From NCBI GenBank assembly GCA_037074765.1, contig JBAMDO010000008.1, forward strand, positions 339,424 to 403,423: 64,000 nucleotides of DNA, written 5' to 3'. This document shows, in pieces, positions 27,301 through 36,541 of the stretch. Made by a program: the position numbers and the translations under genes. The notes under the pieces were generated by a model, which saw nothing but the letters and a program-made list of their open reading frames with translations, was not told where the DNA came from and searched no databases. The stretch's first letter is position 1. Every line of letters begins with the position of its first letter. This stretch comes from Mansonella perstans (taxonomy: Eukaryota; Nematoda; Chromadorea; Rhabditida; Onchocercidae).

Positions 27301-30300
27301 AATAAAGAAGAAGAAATAATAATTCTTCAAATTATTGGCCATACTTTTGTTAATAAAATACAAGAAAGCATTACAGCTTTAAACGTTAAAGCATGTAAGC
27401 TTATGTTACTTAATTGTGACAATGTCGTAGTAAAGTCGCAAAGTTGTAACATCAAAACATAATCAATTGTTGAAAAGACTTTCCATGCATGGATGCATAT
27501 TATCTTATGCATTAATGTTATCGGAAAAAACATTCCAACAGGAACTTTTATCTGAGCTGATCAAATGCACAAGTATTCCTAATCCAAATTGGCTAAACAA
27601 TGAGATAGGAAAGAGAACGGAAATAAAATAAAGGAAGTTTATTGCTCGAATAAATTTAATATCAAATTAAATAAAATATATGTAAAAGCGTTAAGAGAAT
27701 AGTAATTATTGATTGGTTAATCGGGTGGAAAGTAACAAGTTTAATGCTGACAGCAATGACTAATACCAGTATTTGAAAAATTGATGAAAAGAGAAGTACT
27801 CTGAAATTTCACTTTATTCACAAATCATTTTAAAATTTCTATTAATTAAAAAATTTCTTTTTTTCAAAATTTTTATTTGTGAGAAACTTTTCCAAAAGTT
27901 TTTTGTTTTTTTAATTCCAATTTTTGCAAAAAATAAAAAAAAGAATTTAAGTGAAATATTTTAAAAAAAAAACGAATTCATTAAGTGCTAACTTTATTTC
28001 ATTTAATTATATTCAAATATTTAATTCTATTCAAATAAATGTTAACTTTCACTAATTATCATTTGAAGGAAAGGAGTAATAGTTTATCGGTCTATAGCAT
28101 TTACAATAACATGCATAGAGATGTAACAGAGAGAGGAGATAATCGATGATGAATCAAAGGAAGCGTACAACACTGATAAATTCTTATCAGTTTGTTAATC
28201 AGAATGTGTGTTCTACTGAACACTATGTCTTTCTCAGATATCAGTGCTTCCTTTGTATCACCATCGATAACCTCTCACTTCTTTCTTCATTCTATATCAC
28301 TTTCGAAGTTTTCCAGTGTCCTTTTGGTTAGTACTTCGAAATGTAACACTACCGGAAAGTACTATTAAGACATAAATTAATTAAGAAAGAAAATAGGTTG
28401 GTTTCTGGATGCACTAATAAGAAAACAGCCCTGAAATAAGTTTAAATATTGGTGGAGAATGTATTTCTGTTAACTAAGCTTGATCAAGAAATATTCGAAG
28501 AACTACTGACAAATTATCCAGGTAATTTCTAGATCAACATATATATCAAGACAATCTGACATTGTCTTATTTTGTGTTATCGATATTAAGATGAATTTTC
28601 TTAATTTAATTATAATCATTCTGTTTCTGTTTAACTATTTGGAACTATTTAACTTTGAGCTGATTGCTTGTCAGTCAAAAATCACCAAAGTATTCACAAT
28701 TCATGTTTTATTTCATTTTTCTTTTGGTAATCATTTAACTTCCCTGAAGCTTTATCTGACAAGCGTAAGCTGCATCAAAAAACTTCGCTTGGTCATCAAT
28801 AATAGTTTTGATAGAAAATGTTTACACTATTTCGTGAAATTTCAAGAACACTAAGCGCCATCAATTAAAAAAGATGGCAACATTAACTAATTTATGGGCA
28901 CTGGTCGCAAACTATTCAAATTTTTAAAAATTTTAGATTTCACTTTTAGGGAAAGGTTTGTTAAAATCTTCTAGTAAATTTCAGTATTTTCGATAGCACT
29001 GAAAGAAACAATTTTTATTAGATCATGGAATGTCCCGATAGCAAAAATTTACAATAAAACGACAATGTATCACATAATCGGAAAACTTTTTGATTGAATT
29101 TCAATTAAATTTCAATTATGGTTTTAATTAAAAGATACAAAAGTTAAAATATAGCTAACAATGATGAAAACTATTTGAGAGAAAAATGATTAGAATTTTG
29201 GTCTTGTTAAAAAAAACGAAAGAATATTTCTATGCTAACAGTAATAATTGTTTTAATCTCTGATGATCAAGCAAAGATCTCGGGTCTTGTTACAAAAATA
29301 GTGGACATACAATCTCGAGTCGTTTTTTCAGCCCGGATTTTTATGGAAATTATATTTGGTTTATTTCAGTAGATAATTTATGGATAATCTTAGCAACAAA
29401 TTAAACTATTTAATCGAAAGAGTTAGAGTTCAATTGAAAATGTTTCTGATTATAATCAATTAATAATAATCAAAGTAATACACACAAAAAAAAAACAGAA
29501 GAAAAATGAGAAAAGTAAATGGAATATTAGGAAAAAATGTATGAATAATGAGTGGTGCAAGAAAGTAGTAAAACAATTTTTCTGTTGTCTCCAGATGAAA
29601 GATAATGATCACATAGTTGTCAAGGTCAAATTGGATTATTTAAATTACATACAGAAAATGTCGTGAGTGGAAATGAAAGCAAAACATCTTTTCATTTTTC
29701 TTCTGACTATCTTATCTTTTATCAATTGCACTGCTAACAGATTATCAAAGATCAAATAAATTGATTTGAAAAATATGATAACTTATTTTTTTCCATATTT
29801 ACTATTTTACTTTAGTTAAACTATTCTCCAGTCATACATTTAACTAGAAATTTTTCCATAAAATTCCGAAAATTTTACAATAAAGGAAAAGTTTTACAAT
29901 AAGAAATTTATCAATATAGGAAAAGAGAAATTCTGGTAGAAATAATTTTTAAATTCTTTTCTGTGAATAAATAAATATGTATACCAAATTATAGTGATCG
30001 CGAAAAAACATATGGCTAAAGCTATGGTTAAGTGTGCACAGATGTTGATTTTTTTTCATCTGTTTATATTTGTTGTACTGCTGTATTAGTGATTATGCTA
30101 GTGGAAAATCGAAAAGGATTCAAATTTAGGATTGGCACTGATTTCTTCTGAAGAAGAACACATTGCACGAGGCATTGCTATTCAAAGACACTAAAAAAAC
30201 TTTGAATGTGAAAGACAAAATAACAATAAGTGATTTATATAAACCCGACATTCTGTATTAGAAATAGTATGGAAGAAATGGAAAGAAAAATATGATTGAA

Positions 30301-33300
30301 AATTTAAACAATTATAACAATCAAAATTTTTACCCATAAATTGAAAGTTGAAAATTACATTTCGTTAATTTTTTTCATTTAATTCATTATAGTTTTGCTC
30401 ATTTAGCAAAGAAAATAATGGAAATATTAAAATGAATTCGAATCATCCACAAATAGCAGCAATTAAATATCTGGAAAAATTATTGAAATTATTGAAATAT
30501 GACAAAGAATTTTTTTGATTGTGACTATTCTTACATTTAATTGCCTTACTATAAAAATAATAAGGCAATTAAATCGAGTTTATAGTTTACTTCTTTCCTT
30601 TTTTATTTTGTCTATAATCCTACAATTATTCTTATTAAACGAATAATTGCATCCAGAGTTTTTCATCTGTGGAAGTAAATCTTAATCTACTTTATATAAG
30701 GATCCAATTGGGTGTACTGGAGAGAAACAATATACTGCTGTGCTCCAAATAGCTATCGAGGCTTTGTCATTATCAATGTGTTATATAAAAAAAAAAGCAA
30801 AAGCAGTATACTGTAAAAGAAAATAGAATCGATCTCAAGAAAGTTCAGAAACTGTGATGCATCGATTACATCTTAAGATATTCTAATTTGTATGATATAG
30901 CAGTCATTCTGTTAGAAAAATTATCACAGTTACATCGTTATGTTATATTGTAATAATTCATTTTAAGGTTATAGCATGTAGCAAATTAATTATTTTAATT
31001 GATATAAATATAGATAGACGTCATTTAAGAAAACTTATTGGTTCAAATAAAAAAGTCGTTTTTTTTTTTTGTCCCCCGAAAATTTATTAAAATTTCACAA
31101 TTTTTTGAAAAATTTCTCAATGGAGATCTTTAGGAAAATTAAGCATGTAAAAAACTGTAGTAGTTATAATAAAGAAAAAATAACAATGATATGAGAATAA
31201 TGAAAGAAAAAATTGAAAGTACAGAGATACTTTTTATTGATGAAATTCAACGTAATGAAGAATTACTTACTCGGCTTATTTCAAGAATGGATCATGAAAT
31301 TAAAATGATACTTCATGAATTCCTATGAATTATTGGAATGAAGACATTGTACAGTTTGATACAATGAAATCGAACGAAAAGAATTGGATATGAGTATTCT
31401 TTTCAAATATTTAAAAGTTTTGGGAAAAAAGACAAACCTCCAATTTTTAAAACTAGCCGTTCCGTTCGATCTAATCGAAGGACACTGATCGGTTGATTTC
31501 TCATCCATTCCTTCCATTCATTGCTGTTCATCTGTTCCATCTTATCATCTTTATCGAAATCATCAATACTGCTTTGCATAAATCTACTATTGCTTCTTCT
31601 TGAAAGGAACTGTATATATCGTTCTTGTGCTCTACGACCACTTACCATATTTAGACTGAAATATAAAATGCAAAGTTTGAGAAATTTTTCAAAAAAAAAG
31701 TTTCGAAATGTAATTGGCTCTCATGTGTTCTTTTTATTCATTTTATAAAGAAATTATGATTTATTCCGAAGTAAAAATATGCTCATTTGCGCTTAATGAT
31801 GATAATAGACCAAAATCTTAGTTGTGGCTTAATTCAGATATAAATAAATATGTGCTTATGGCTGTGAAAATTATTATATTTCGTGACAAATGACTTTTTG
31901 AACTTTTCAAAAATCCCTTTCGAAAACTTTCGAAAACTGCATTCTTATCAAATAATACCTTGTATTAACTCAACCCAATAAGAATCTCTGAGAATATTTG
32001 TGATGTTAGTTATCTGATTTCCTGTTTTATCTCATTTGTTTGGTTAGATTTGTATAAGAGATCAGAAGATCAAAAGAGACCGAACGCAAAATGGTAAGGA
32101 AAAAATATGAAATAACTTAGAATGATGATGATGATGATAATGATGATGATAATGATGAAGATAATAATGATGAAAATGATGATGGTAATGATGACGATAA
32201 TGATGATGACAGAAAAGAAGAAGGACAGATAAATGGGTAGGAAAAAATATCGTAAATTTTATTTCAGAATAATTAATGAACAAAATGAGTGATTTTAGAA
32301 ATAAAGATTGAAAATAAAATATAAAGAAGACAAAAATTTGCTTTTCCCACATTAATTCACTTATTTCAAAACAGAGGAAATTAGAAGAGTACGATAACTG
32401 CACTCGAAATCTTTTTGAATCATTCATCAATCTCAAAAATAAGACCTTCATAAAACCATAAAAATAAGACCCCTTTTTTTCTTTGTGCAATCCAGAGCGC
32501 CTTGCACTGCACAGCAAAACCAAATAAAAGTTAATTATTTAATTATTGGATTATTGAATTTTATGAAATTTCAAAACATTTCACTGATAACTTGATATGA
32601 CATCACATTTTGACACTTTTTTTCCTCTCTTTCAATGTAAAATAAATTAATGAAAATTTAGTAACAACAATTTCATTTTAATTACCAGAAATAATAATTA
32701 GTCAAAGATACTAAATAAGTACGATAATTTCTGTTAGATTTGCTCTTAAGAAATAGTAAAGAACACCTGTCACATCTGTTGGGCCAGAAGATCAGATCAA
32801 GATGTGTTCATTAATTATTTTGAAATAAAATTAAAACCATTTCTATGTGCAAATATCTGTCTTTCTTCTAAAATAAATTTTTTTGCCATTTTCATCATCA
32901 TTTTTCTAATTTATTTCGTACTTTCTTCCCTTACCTATCATCATACGTTTGATCTTTACTGATCTGCTCTTAAGTAACTTATCTAACTATAGGTAGATGA
33001 AACAATCACAATACAGATAGATTCCTCAATTCGATATGTAAAGTTGGGCTGACTGGTATTAAAATGAGCCAAAACATACTTTGGTTCGGACATTTGTCGT
33101 AGTTCGATAGTGGCACCTCGAACATCCTGTCGTTGTTGTTGTCCTTGTTGTTGTTGTTGTTGTTGTTGTTGTCGCAGTTGTTGTTGTTGTTGTTGTTGTT
33201 GCTGTTGTTGTTGTTGTTGTTGTTGTGCATTTGTACAGCTTGTTTGCATCGATAGCAAATTGTGTTCACTATTACGCAATGAGCATTCGTACAGACGCCT

Positions 33301-36300
33301 ACAATCAATCTTTTTTTTCTTTTTCCATAAAAACTTTCATTTTTTAATAAATTTTTTCAAACTTCGCTAATTCATTACAATGGAAAATTTTATGCAATAT
33401 CAGAATTTCTCCCCGCCTTACGTATTGTTTTATCTTAAGCGAAACTTTCAAGTTTTTCTAATTTATCAAATTTATTTTTCTCGCTCGCACGCTTCATTGC
33501 AAAAATAATATTCTGTTCCTTTCTCTCTGTCTCTCTCTCATTTTTCTAACACTCTTTTCGTTTTCTTTTCTGTATAAGAGCTTCAATAGAAGATTGCTTG
33601 CATAATATTTATTTATTCAATTCTTTTAATAATTTTTCTAATAAAAAAAAAAAAGTTTATATTAAGTTCTTATATTTTTTCACATTAAATTCTTATATTA
33701 AATTTTTGAATTGCAATTTTCAAAATTTATTTTTTTTACAGAAAGGATGGATGACTCACCGGTCTAAAAATAGCTGTAGAATATTTCATAAAACTTCATT
33801 TAAAACTTTCTAATTATGCTAGAATTTCCATTTTCAACAGGGCTTTTTTTTTCCAGCTGTGTTTGCTAAGCCCGTTCCCTTGGCTTTAGCTTTGCTAAAT
33901 TGAATATAGAAGGAACAATGGGACATCACGAATTAGATAACCAAGCATTTTGGCAACCTTAAAGGAGTTATTCCCGCGATTTACCCACATTTATAAAGTA
34001 CGATTGATCATTTCCTGATGATCCAACAATTCCATCATCACTGATAGATAATAAATTAGTTTTACATTGATATTGTTAAGTGAAATGTATCAAGTGATAG
34101 TTAGTTTAGAATCCATAATCTTTTAAAGATTAAAATTTTTGAAACTTCTGTAATTGAATCGGAACAGGAAATAATTATAACATCATGATAAAGTCAACAA
34201 GTGCAAATATTTCTGCCCGTAAAGAACATAAGAGAAAGGTAGTTGGATTATATGGCATACATAGATCATCTGGATCATCTGGACATACAATTCAAATACC
34301 ACAACTATCGTGAAAACATTGTCGTTAATGAAAACCAATAAAAATTCCAAAGAATTTCCAAGGTTTCACTGATCTCACAGACAATCAATGAATACCAACA
34401 AATTTTCAATGAACATTTCTATTACTTTGTTTAAAGTATTAAAAAAATTTCAAGAAATAGCTTCTCAATATTCAATACATTTTCAGGTAACTATCATAAT
34501 TATTCCATTCTTGTTAGGATCAAATGTGATCACTTTAGAATAGCTGAGAGAATCTTTGGCCAATTAAGAATGGTTTCAAACCAACGATGGATTGATTTAT
34601 TTTGCAAATGAAATGAAGGTATGCTGAAGTTTATAGGGATTATAATAGTTCGAAGAGAAATGTGAAAAGAGCAGAACATTTTATACAATTAAAATCAAAT
34701 TTATTTTGGAGCAAAAAAAAATCAAAAAATTGTCAAAATTTCGTGAGAGCTGAGCCAAATGTTAGCTAATATGCAACAAAGAACTGAAATATATAATTCT
34801 ATTGTCAAGCCAAACTTAGTATCTTTTGTTAAGATTGTGCAGAAGAATAAAAGACTTGAAAAGGGTCATTGCATTAATTTAATTTCACCTTCAATTAGAA
34901 ATGAGGTCAAGTGAGGTAGGAAAAACTGAAATAATGATACTGAAGTCTTTCTGAAGTTTTCCCTTATTTATTCAGCATGAATGAAAAATAACGACATTTG
35001 CATTTCAATAATATCATATAAAAATTCCTTAGGGAACTAAATCCATTAATTGCCGTAAAAACTGATTATTATTGAACGCTTTATTCGACACTCTTATTCT
35101 TTCTAATGACATAAATTTTTAAATGATTTGTTCCATCAGACAAGCGCTCATTTGTTACTGTAAAAAACATTTAATTCCCTCAACAATTCTAATTCTGCTC
35201 AACAAAAAGTAAATTTGTTTGCATCTTGATGAAACTATCCGGTACTGGCAAAATATATAGCAGAGATACATTTAGCTGAGTGATAGGATTAATAATTAAA
35301 GGAAATGAACTTTGAGTGATCATAATTTAACTAATAAACACGACCGTTTGAAGTTGATGAAGGAATTTGATTAAATTCAAATTCAAAATTGCAATAATCA
35401 ATACAGTTTAAAAATGATGTTTTATGATGAATTCGACGGAAAAATCGATAAATTACTGGCAGTGTTTGTTTTTCAGAGCAAAATGAGAATGATTAAAATG
35501 ATAAATGTCGAATTATGTAAACAAAAATTTGACAGATTGAAAAGTGCATTATTATTGATGTTATTTATTTCGACGAGCTGAATGTAAATAATTGAAACTG
35601 ATTGGCAGTTCACGCAAGTTAAATGGACCGTCGGTTATATGATGCATAAGTTAAACTTTTGAGAAAGAAGAAAACTCGTTTTAAAAGTCTCAATGAAATT
35701 AAGCATTTCACCATGAAAGTTCTCATATGCATGAAATATTTCGCTTTTCATTTTAAATTATTTATTGTTTGCTTAAATTTTTTCAAACTACTGGCACCTA
35801 TCACTCTCCTATACTTAGTTTGTTGTAAAAATACATTTGGGTGATTGATGGGAGATAAATAAATGTCGGACATGAACTTTGCTTTGCAATATTTTCATTG
35901 ACAATGGTAAATATAACTGTTTCAAGTTAAAAGAATTAAATTAAACTTAAATTCAAATTGCAATAATCAATGCAGTTGTAGATAATGATCAAATTGGTAA
36001 TTGGATGAATGATTTATAAGTGAGTACATGATACTGAAGTAATCTGATGTCTTTTTAAATTTTAATTTTAAATAAAAAGATCTGTTAAGATAAGAATGAA
36101 CATGAATAAATTATTTATATGTAATAGTAATGGAAGAAGCACATAAAATTGCATCAACAACTAAGGAATTAAATAAATGAATATATTTTAAAGCTTGAAA
36201 AATACGAAACATAAATTTTTTAAATTTAAATTTCAAAAAAACAACGCTAACCTACGCAAAGTGTTTCGCTCCTCTTTAATAAAGCGTAGTTGATCACCAT

Positions 36301-36541
36301 GATTTACAATATCAGCAATAGAATTCGATGATTTCTCTTGAGATCGTTTTTTTGTAGATTTTCCGGTAGTCCAGAAATGAATACTGCTTGTGGAAAATGA
36401 GAAATACTTTTTGTTAGCACGAAGTTTTTGTGGCAAAAAGTGAGTTTCTGCAGCAGCAGAAGATGTTGGTACCGAAGGTACCTTTCCTGACTTTATTATG
36501 GTTGCATTGTGCTGAGCCGCTGAATATTGGTGGTTAGCCAT
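786..36541 (-). CDS. vab-10: Spectraplakin (VAB-10 / dystonin / MACF / plectin family), 5' part, partial at left edge
   Basis: Cytolinker that ties actin, through paired CH domains, to intermediate filaments, microtubules and membrane junctions. In C. elegans VAB-10 acts in epidermal attachment structures (family knowledge). Shared exons, 5' to 3' on the minus strand: 20462-20401, 18885-18796, 17585-17508, 17367-17230, 12336-12151, 11858-11670, 9861-9514, 8436-8334, 8038-7888, 7474-7294, 7117-6989, 5850-5605, 5507-5310, 5015-4730, 4477-4243, 4054-3811, 3738-3634, 3522-3271, 2523-2321, 2127-1942, 1635-1491, 1017-786. Each junction keeps phase with GT/AG ends. With the short first exon (22615-22483) this gives about 1373 residues before the window ends: CH1, CH2, then spectrin-like repeats with an SH3 at about 820-876. 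Plakin rather than beta-spectrin identity rests on the CH-domain wording, the SH3 inside a repeat and the linker after CH2. The symbol assumes the usual single nematode orthologue. The rod, any plakin-repeat region and the C-terminus are outside the window. Confidence 0.92.
2742..2822 (-). other. Exon-like island in a spectraplakin intron (possible alternative last exon)
   Basis: A good acceptor (CTCATTACAG) at 2823-2825 is followed by an open phase-0 frame of 26 codons, hydrophobic ([17 protein letters not shown]), then TAA. AATAAA lies on the same strand at 2724-2729. The preceding exon (3522-3271) leaves phase 0, so splicing here would truncate the protein after about residue 1118. Base composition is more balanced than in the surrounding intron. 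A second minus frame and one plus frame are also open and protein-like, so coding use is uncertain. Confidence 0.3.
3271..5850 (-). CDS. vab-10: Spectraplakin plakin domain with embedded SH3
   Basis: Exons 5850-5605, 5507-5310, 5015-4730, 4477-4243, 4054-3811, 3738-3634 and 3522-3271 give residues about 597-1118. Spectrin repeats ([60 protein letters not shown]) flank an SH3 at about 820-876: [19 protein letters not shown], then [20 protein letters not shown] and [13 protein letters not shown]. An SH3 buried in a central spectrin repeat is the hallmark of the plakin domain, and ALADY plus MVPS are its usual landmarks. Exon 4054 then carries [20 protein letters not shown], the conserved segment after the SH3-bearing repeat. 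Exon 5507-5310 contains no early Met and is easily missed, but its phase and Trp spacing fit. Confidence 0.94.
6989..9861 (-). CDS. vab-10: Spectraplakin plakin domain, first spectrin-like repeats
   Basis: Exons 9861-9514, 8436-8334, 8038-7888, 7474-7294 and 7117-6989 give residues about 293-596. The first carries the plakin linker and first helical repeat ([40 protein letters not shown]). Next come [60 protein letters not shown] and [20 protein letters not shown]. Hydrophobic heptads and spaced Trp residues fit three-helix spectrin repeats. The acceptor of exon 7474 sits only about 18 bases from an AAT microsatellite. Confidence 0.93.
7493..7607. repeat. AAT trinucleotide microsatellite next to a splice acceptor
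   Basis: An imperfect then perfect (AAT)n tract whose near end is about 18 bases from the acceptor of the exon ending at 7474. On the transcribed strand it reads as TTA/ATT repeats in the place where a branch point and polypyrimidine tract should be. Confidence 0.9.
8437..9513 (-). other. Spectraplakin intron, no gene seen
   Basis: About 1.1 kb of A/T-rich DNA between two plakin-domain exons. No exon-like frame, RNA gene or clear repeat was recognised. Confidence 0.6.
9862..11669 (-). other. Spectraplakin intron, no gene seen
   Basis: About 1.8 kb of A/T-rich DNA between CH2 and the plakin domain. Only chance open frames are present, none with matching splice phases. Confidence 0.6.
11670..12336 (-). 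CDS. vab-10: Spectraplakin CH2 exons (second half of actin-binding domain)
   Basis: Exons 12336-12151 and 11858-11670, both phase 0, give residues about 168-292. Motifs: [80 protein letters not shown] and [12 protein letters not shown]. The [13 protein letters not shown] string is the near-invariant end of CH2 in plakins and spectrins. The intron between the two exons is under 300 bp, much shorter than most introns here. Confidence 0.95.
13513..13857 (-). CDS. vab-10: Putative alternative first exon C, giving a CH2-only spectraplakin
   Basis: An ATG at 13857, directly preceded by TAA, opens 115 codons down to AGCAAA|GTTGGT at 13513, phase 0. The next exon (12336) also starts in phase 0, so the product would read ...[18 protein letters not shown] with CH2 but no CH1. 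The peptide is basic at both ends ([34 protein letters not shown]) with a Ser/Tyr-rich middle. GTTGGT is also the donor of exon 8436-8334, so it is usable here. Mammalian dystonin has N-terminal isoforms with only the second CH domain (established knowledge). No homologue of this peptide was recognised, so it remains a prediction. Confidence 0.62.
13970..14830. repeat. Cluster of CA/TA, CTA/CTG and CTC microsatellites
   Basis: CA-rich with an internal (TA)n block at about 13970-14077. (CTA/CTG)n occurs at about 14252-14324, CTC/CTT at about 14612-14650, and a second CA tract at about 14699-14822. Open frames here encode Thr-His, Val-Cys or Ser runs and are artefacts of the repeats. Confidence 0.92.
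15935..16029. repeat. Two tandem copies of a roughly 48-bp unit
   Basis: A unit beginning ATCTCTTCCAGATGGTTATA and running on through ACTATTTCATTG occurs twice back to back with few differences, inside the CH1-CH2 intron. Confidence 0.85.
17230..20462 (-). CDS. vab-10: Spectraplakin CH1 exons (first half of actin-binding domain)
   Basis: Four exons: 20462-20401, 18885-18796, 17585-17508 and 17367-17230. Joined, they give residues about 45-167 (short form). Diagnostic pieces are [56 protein letters not shown] and [16 protein letters not shown], the classic type-1 CH actin-binding signature of plakins and spectrins. All internal junctions are phase 0. The last exon ends with a short Gln/Arg linker ([10 protein letters not shown]) before CH2. 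The introns are long. The one between the first two exons (18886-20400) contains a 78-bp minisatellite. Confidence 0.93.
19058..19101. repeat. Dispersed 44-bp repeat, copy 1
   Basis: Begins GAATATTCTTGAAAAGAAAT and ends GAAATAAGCAA. It is nearly identical (one mismatch by eye) to 21496-21539, same orientation, in a neighbouring intron of the spectraplakin gene. Confidence 0.85.
19515..19912. repeat. 78-bp minisatellite, about five copies
   Basis: The landmark GATGACATCAGGGAAATATT starts at 19524, 19601, 19679, 19757 and 19835, so the period is 77 then 78 bp. Because 78 is divisible by 3, plus-strand frames stay open through the whole array and look like repeat proteins. There is no start or splice support, and the array lies in a minus-strand intron. 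Confidence 0.93.
21496..21539. repeat. Dispersed 44-bp repeat, copy 2
   Basis: Partner of 19058-19101, about 2.4 kb away. The similarity stops sharply on both sides. Confidence 0.85.
22483..22615 (-). CDS. vab-10: Spectraplakin alternative first exon B (short N-terminus)
   Basis: The ATG at 22615 has an in-frame TAA two codons upstream, so this is a real start or a spurious ORF, not an internal exon. Forty-four codons plus G end at a consensus donor AAAG|GTAAGT. The peptide starts [20 protein letters not shown] and is Ser/Tyr/acidic-rich with no recognised domain. The G combines with AT at 20462 to give Asp and then [13 protein letters not shown], exactly as exon A3 does. Being roughly 9 kb downstream of A3, it implies a separate internal promoter or a trans-splice site. 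Confidence 0.78.
23397..23870. repeat. 112/124-bp minisatellite with ClaI-type palindromes, four copies
   Basis: GCCTATCGATATCGATACTG starts at 23403, 23527, 23639 and 23751. Copies 1 and 4 carry a 12-base segment (CGGAAATCATTG) that copies 2 and 3 lack, so the unit is 124 or 112 bp. Each unit contains the palindrome ATCGATATCGAT. Confidence 0.93.
24110..24362. repeat. GT / GTAT microsatellite
   Basis: About 250 bp of alternating (GT)n with interspersed TATGT. Long Cys-Val and Tyr-Thr-His frames on both strands come from the repeat. Confidence 0.97.
25063..25200. repeat. CA microsatellite
   Basis: (CA)n interrupted by AAACACA and CATACA units. Confidence 0.93.
30536..30573. repeat. Perfect 13-bp inverted repeat (hairpin)
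   Basis: TTTAATTGCCTTA at 30536-30548 and its exact reverse complement at 30561-30573, with a 12-base A-rich loop. It could be a small cruciform, a transcript hairpin, or the remnant of a short inverted-repeat element. Confidence 0.85.
31438..31655 (-). CDS. vab-10: Spectraplakin alternative exon A3, joins to CH1
   Basis: Acceptor ATATTTCAG, then 1 base, 72 codons and 1 base before the donor GGAG|GTTTGT. The peptide includes [20 protein letters not shown], an acidic stretch (DDFDKDDK) and the end [16 protein letters not shown]. The leftover G joins the AT that begins exon 2 to make Asp, so the product reads ...[21 protein letters not shown] short basic/hydrophobic leader running into a DERD motif at the start of CH1 is typical of spectraplakins. 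This exon competes with the 22615 first exon for the same acceptor at 20462. Confidence 0.72.
31656..36251 (-). other. Introns between the long N-terminal exons (outside exon A2)
   Basis: Apart from exon A2 (33298-33080) this stretch holds GAT/ATG trinucleotide repeats at about 32110-32215, which create a His-rich false frame on the minus strand, and otherwise A/T-rich sequence without splice-supported frames. Confidence 0.55.
33080..33298 (-). CDS. vab-10: Spectraplakin alternative exon A2 with polyglutamine tract
   Basis: Acceptor GATTGTAG, then 1 base plus 72 codons plus 2 bases, donor CCAAA|GTATGT. The start [15 protein letters not shown] continues the charged helix from A1. Next come a run of 16 Gln, Leu-Arg, 9 Gln, Gly and 3 Gln, encoded almost purely by CAA (GTTGTT... 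on the plus strand, about 33136-33228). The end is [13 protein letters not shown]. The CAA purity suggests a length-variable repeat. The phase matches both neighbours (A1 and A3). The frame stays open past the chosen donor, so a longer form of the exon is possible, but only this strong GTATGT donor fits A3. Confidence 0.65.
36252..36541 (-). CDS. vab-10: Spectraplakin alternative first exon A1 (long N-terminus)
   Basis: The ATG at 36541 opens 96 codons plus 2 bases, ending CGT AG|GTTAGC. The peptide starts [17 protein letters not shown]. It is Ser/Thr/Ala-rich, then basic ([10 protein letters not shown]), then begins a charged helix ([12 protein letters not shown]). No known domain was recognised. 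The 2-base overhang fits the 1-base start of exon A2 at 33298, giving an Arg codon. An in-frame TAA lies directly before the ATG. However, the CAG at the TATTCAG inside the exon could act as an acceptor for further upstream exons (see the 36.5-37.0 kb island), so 36541 is the simplest start, not a proven one. Confidence 0.62.

Larger units (their letters stand above)
22616..31437 (-). other. Long intron / internal promoter region upstream of exon B
   Basis: About 8.8 kb between exon A3 and exon B. It holds the 112/124-bp minisatellite, GT and CA microsatellites, a small duplication at about 26923-26975 and the hairpin at 30536-30573. No coding exon or RNA gene was recognised. The promoter for exon B, if used, should lie near 22.6-23.4 kb, but no core element can be called. 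Confidence 0.55.

Noticed and set aside
28591..28854. Plus-strand 87-codon frame starting with a hydrophobic leader ([19 protein letters not shown])
   Set aside because: Looks secreted, but such Leu/Ile/Phe-rich frames are expected by chance here. No downstream domain, splice sites or composition change was seen.
32062..32523. 153-codon minus-strand frame with a His-rich stretch
   Set aside because: The His run comes from the GAT/ATG microsatellite. The rest is A/T-rich chance frame without splice or homology support.
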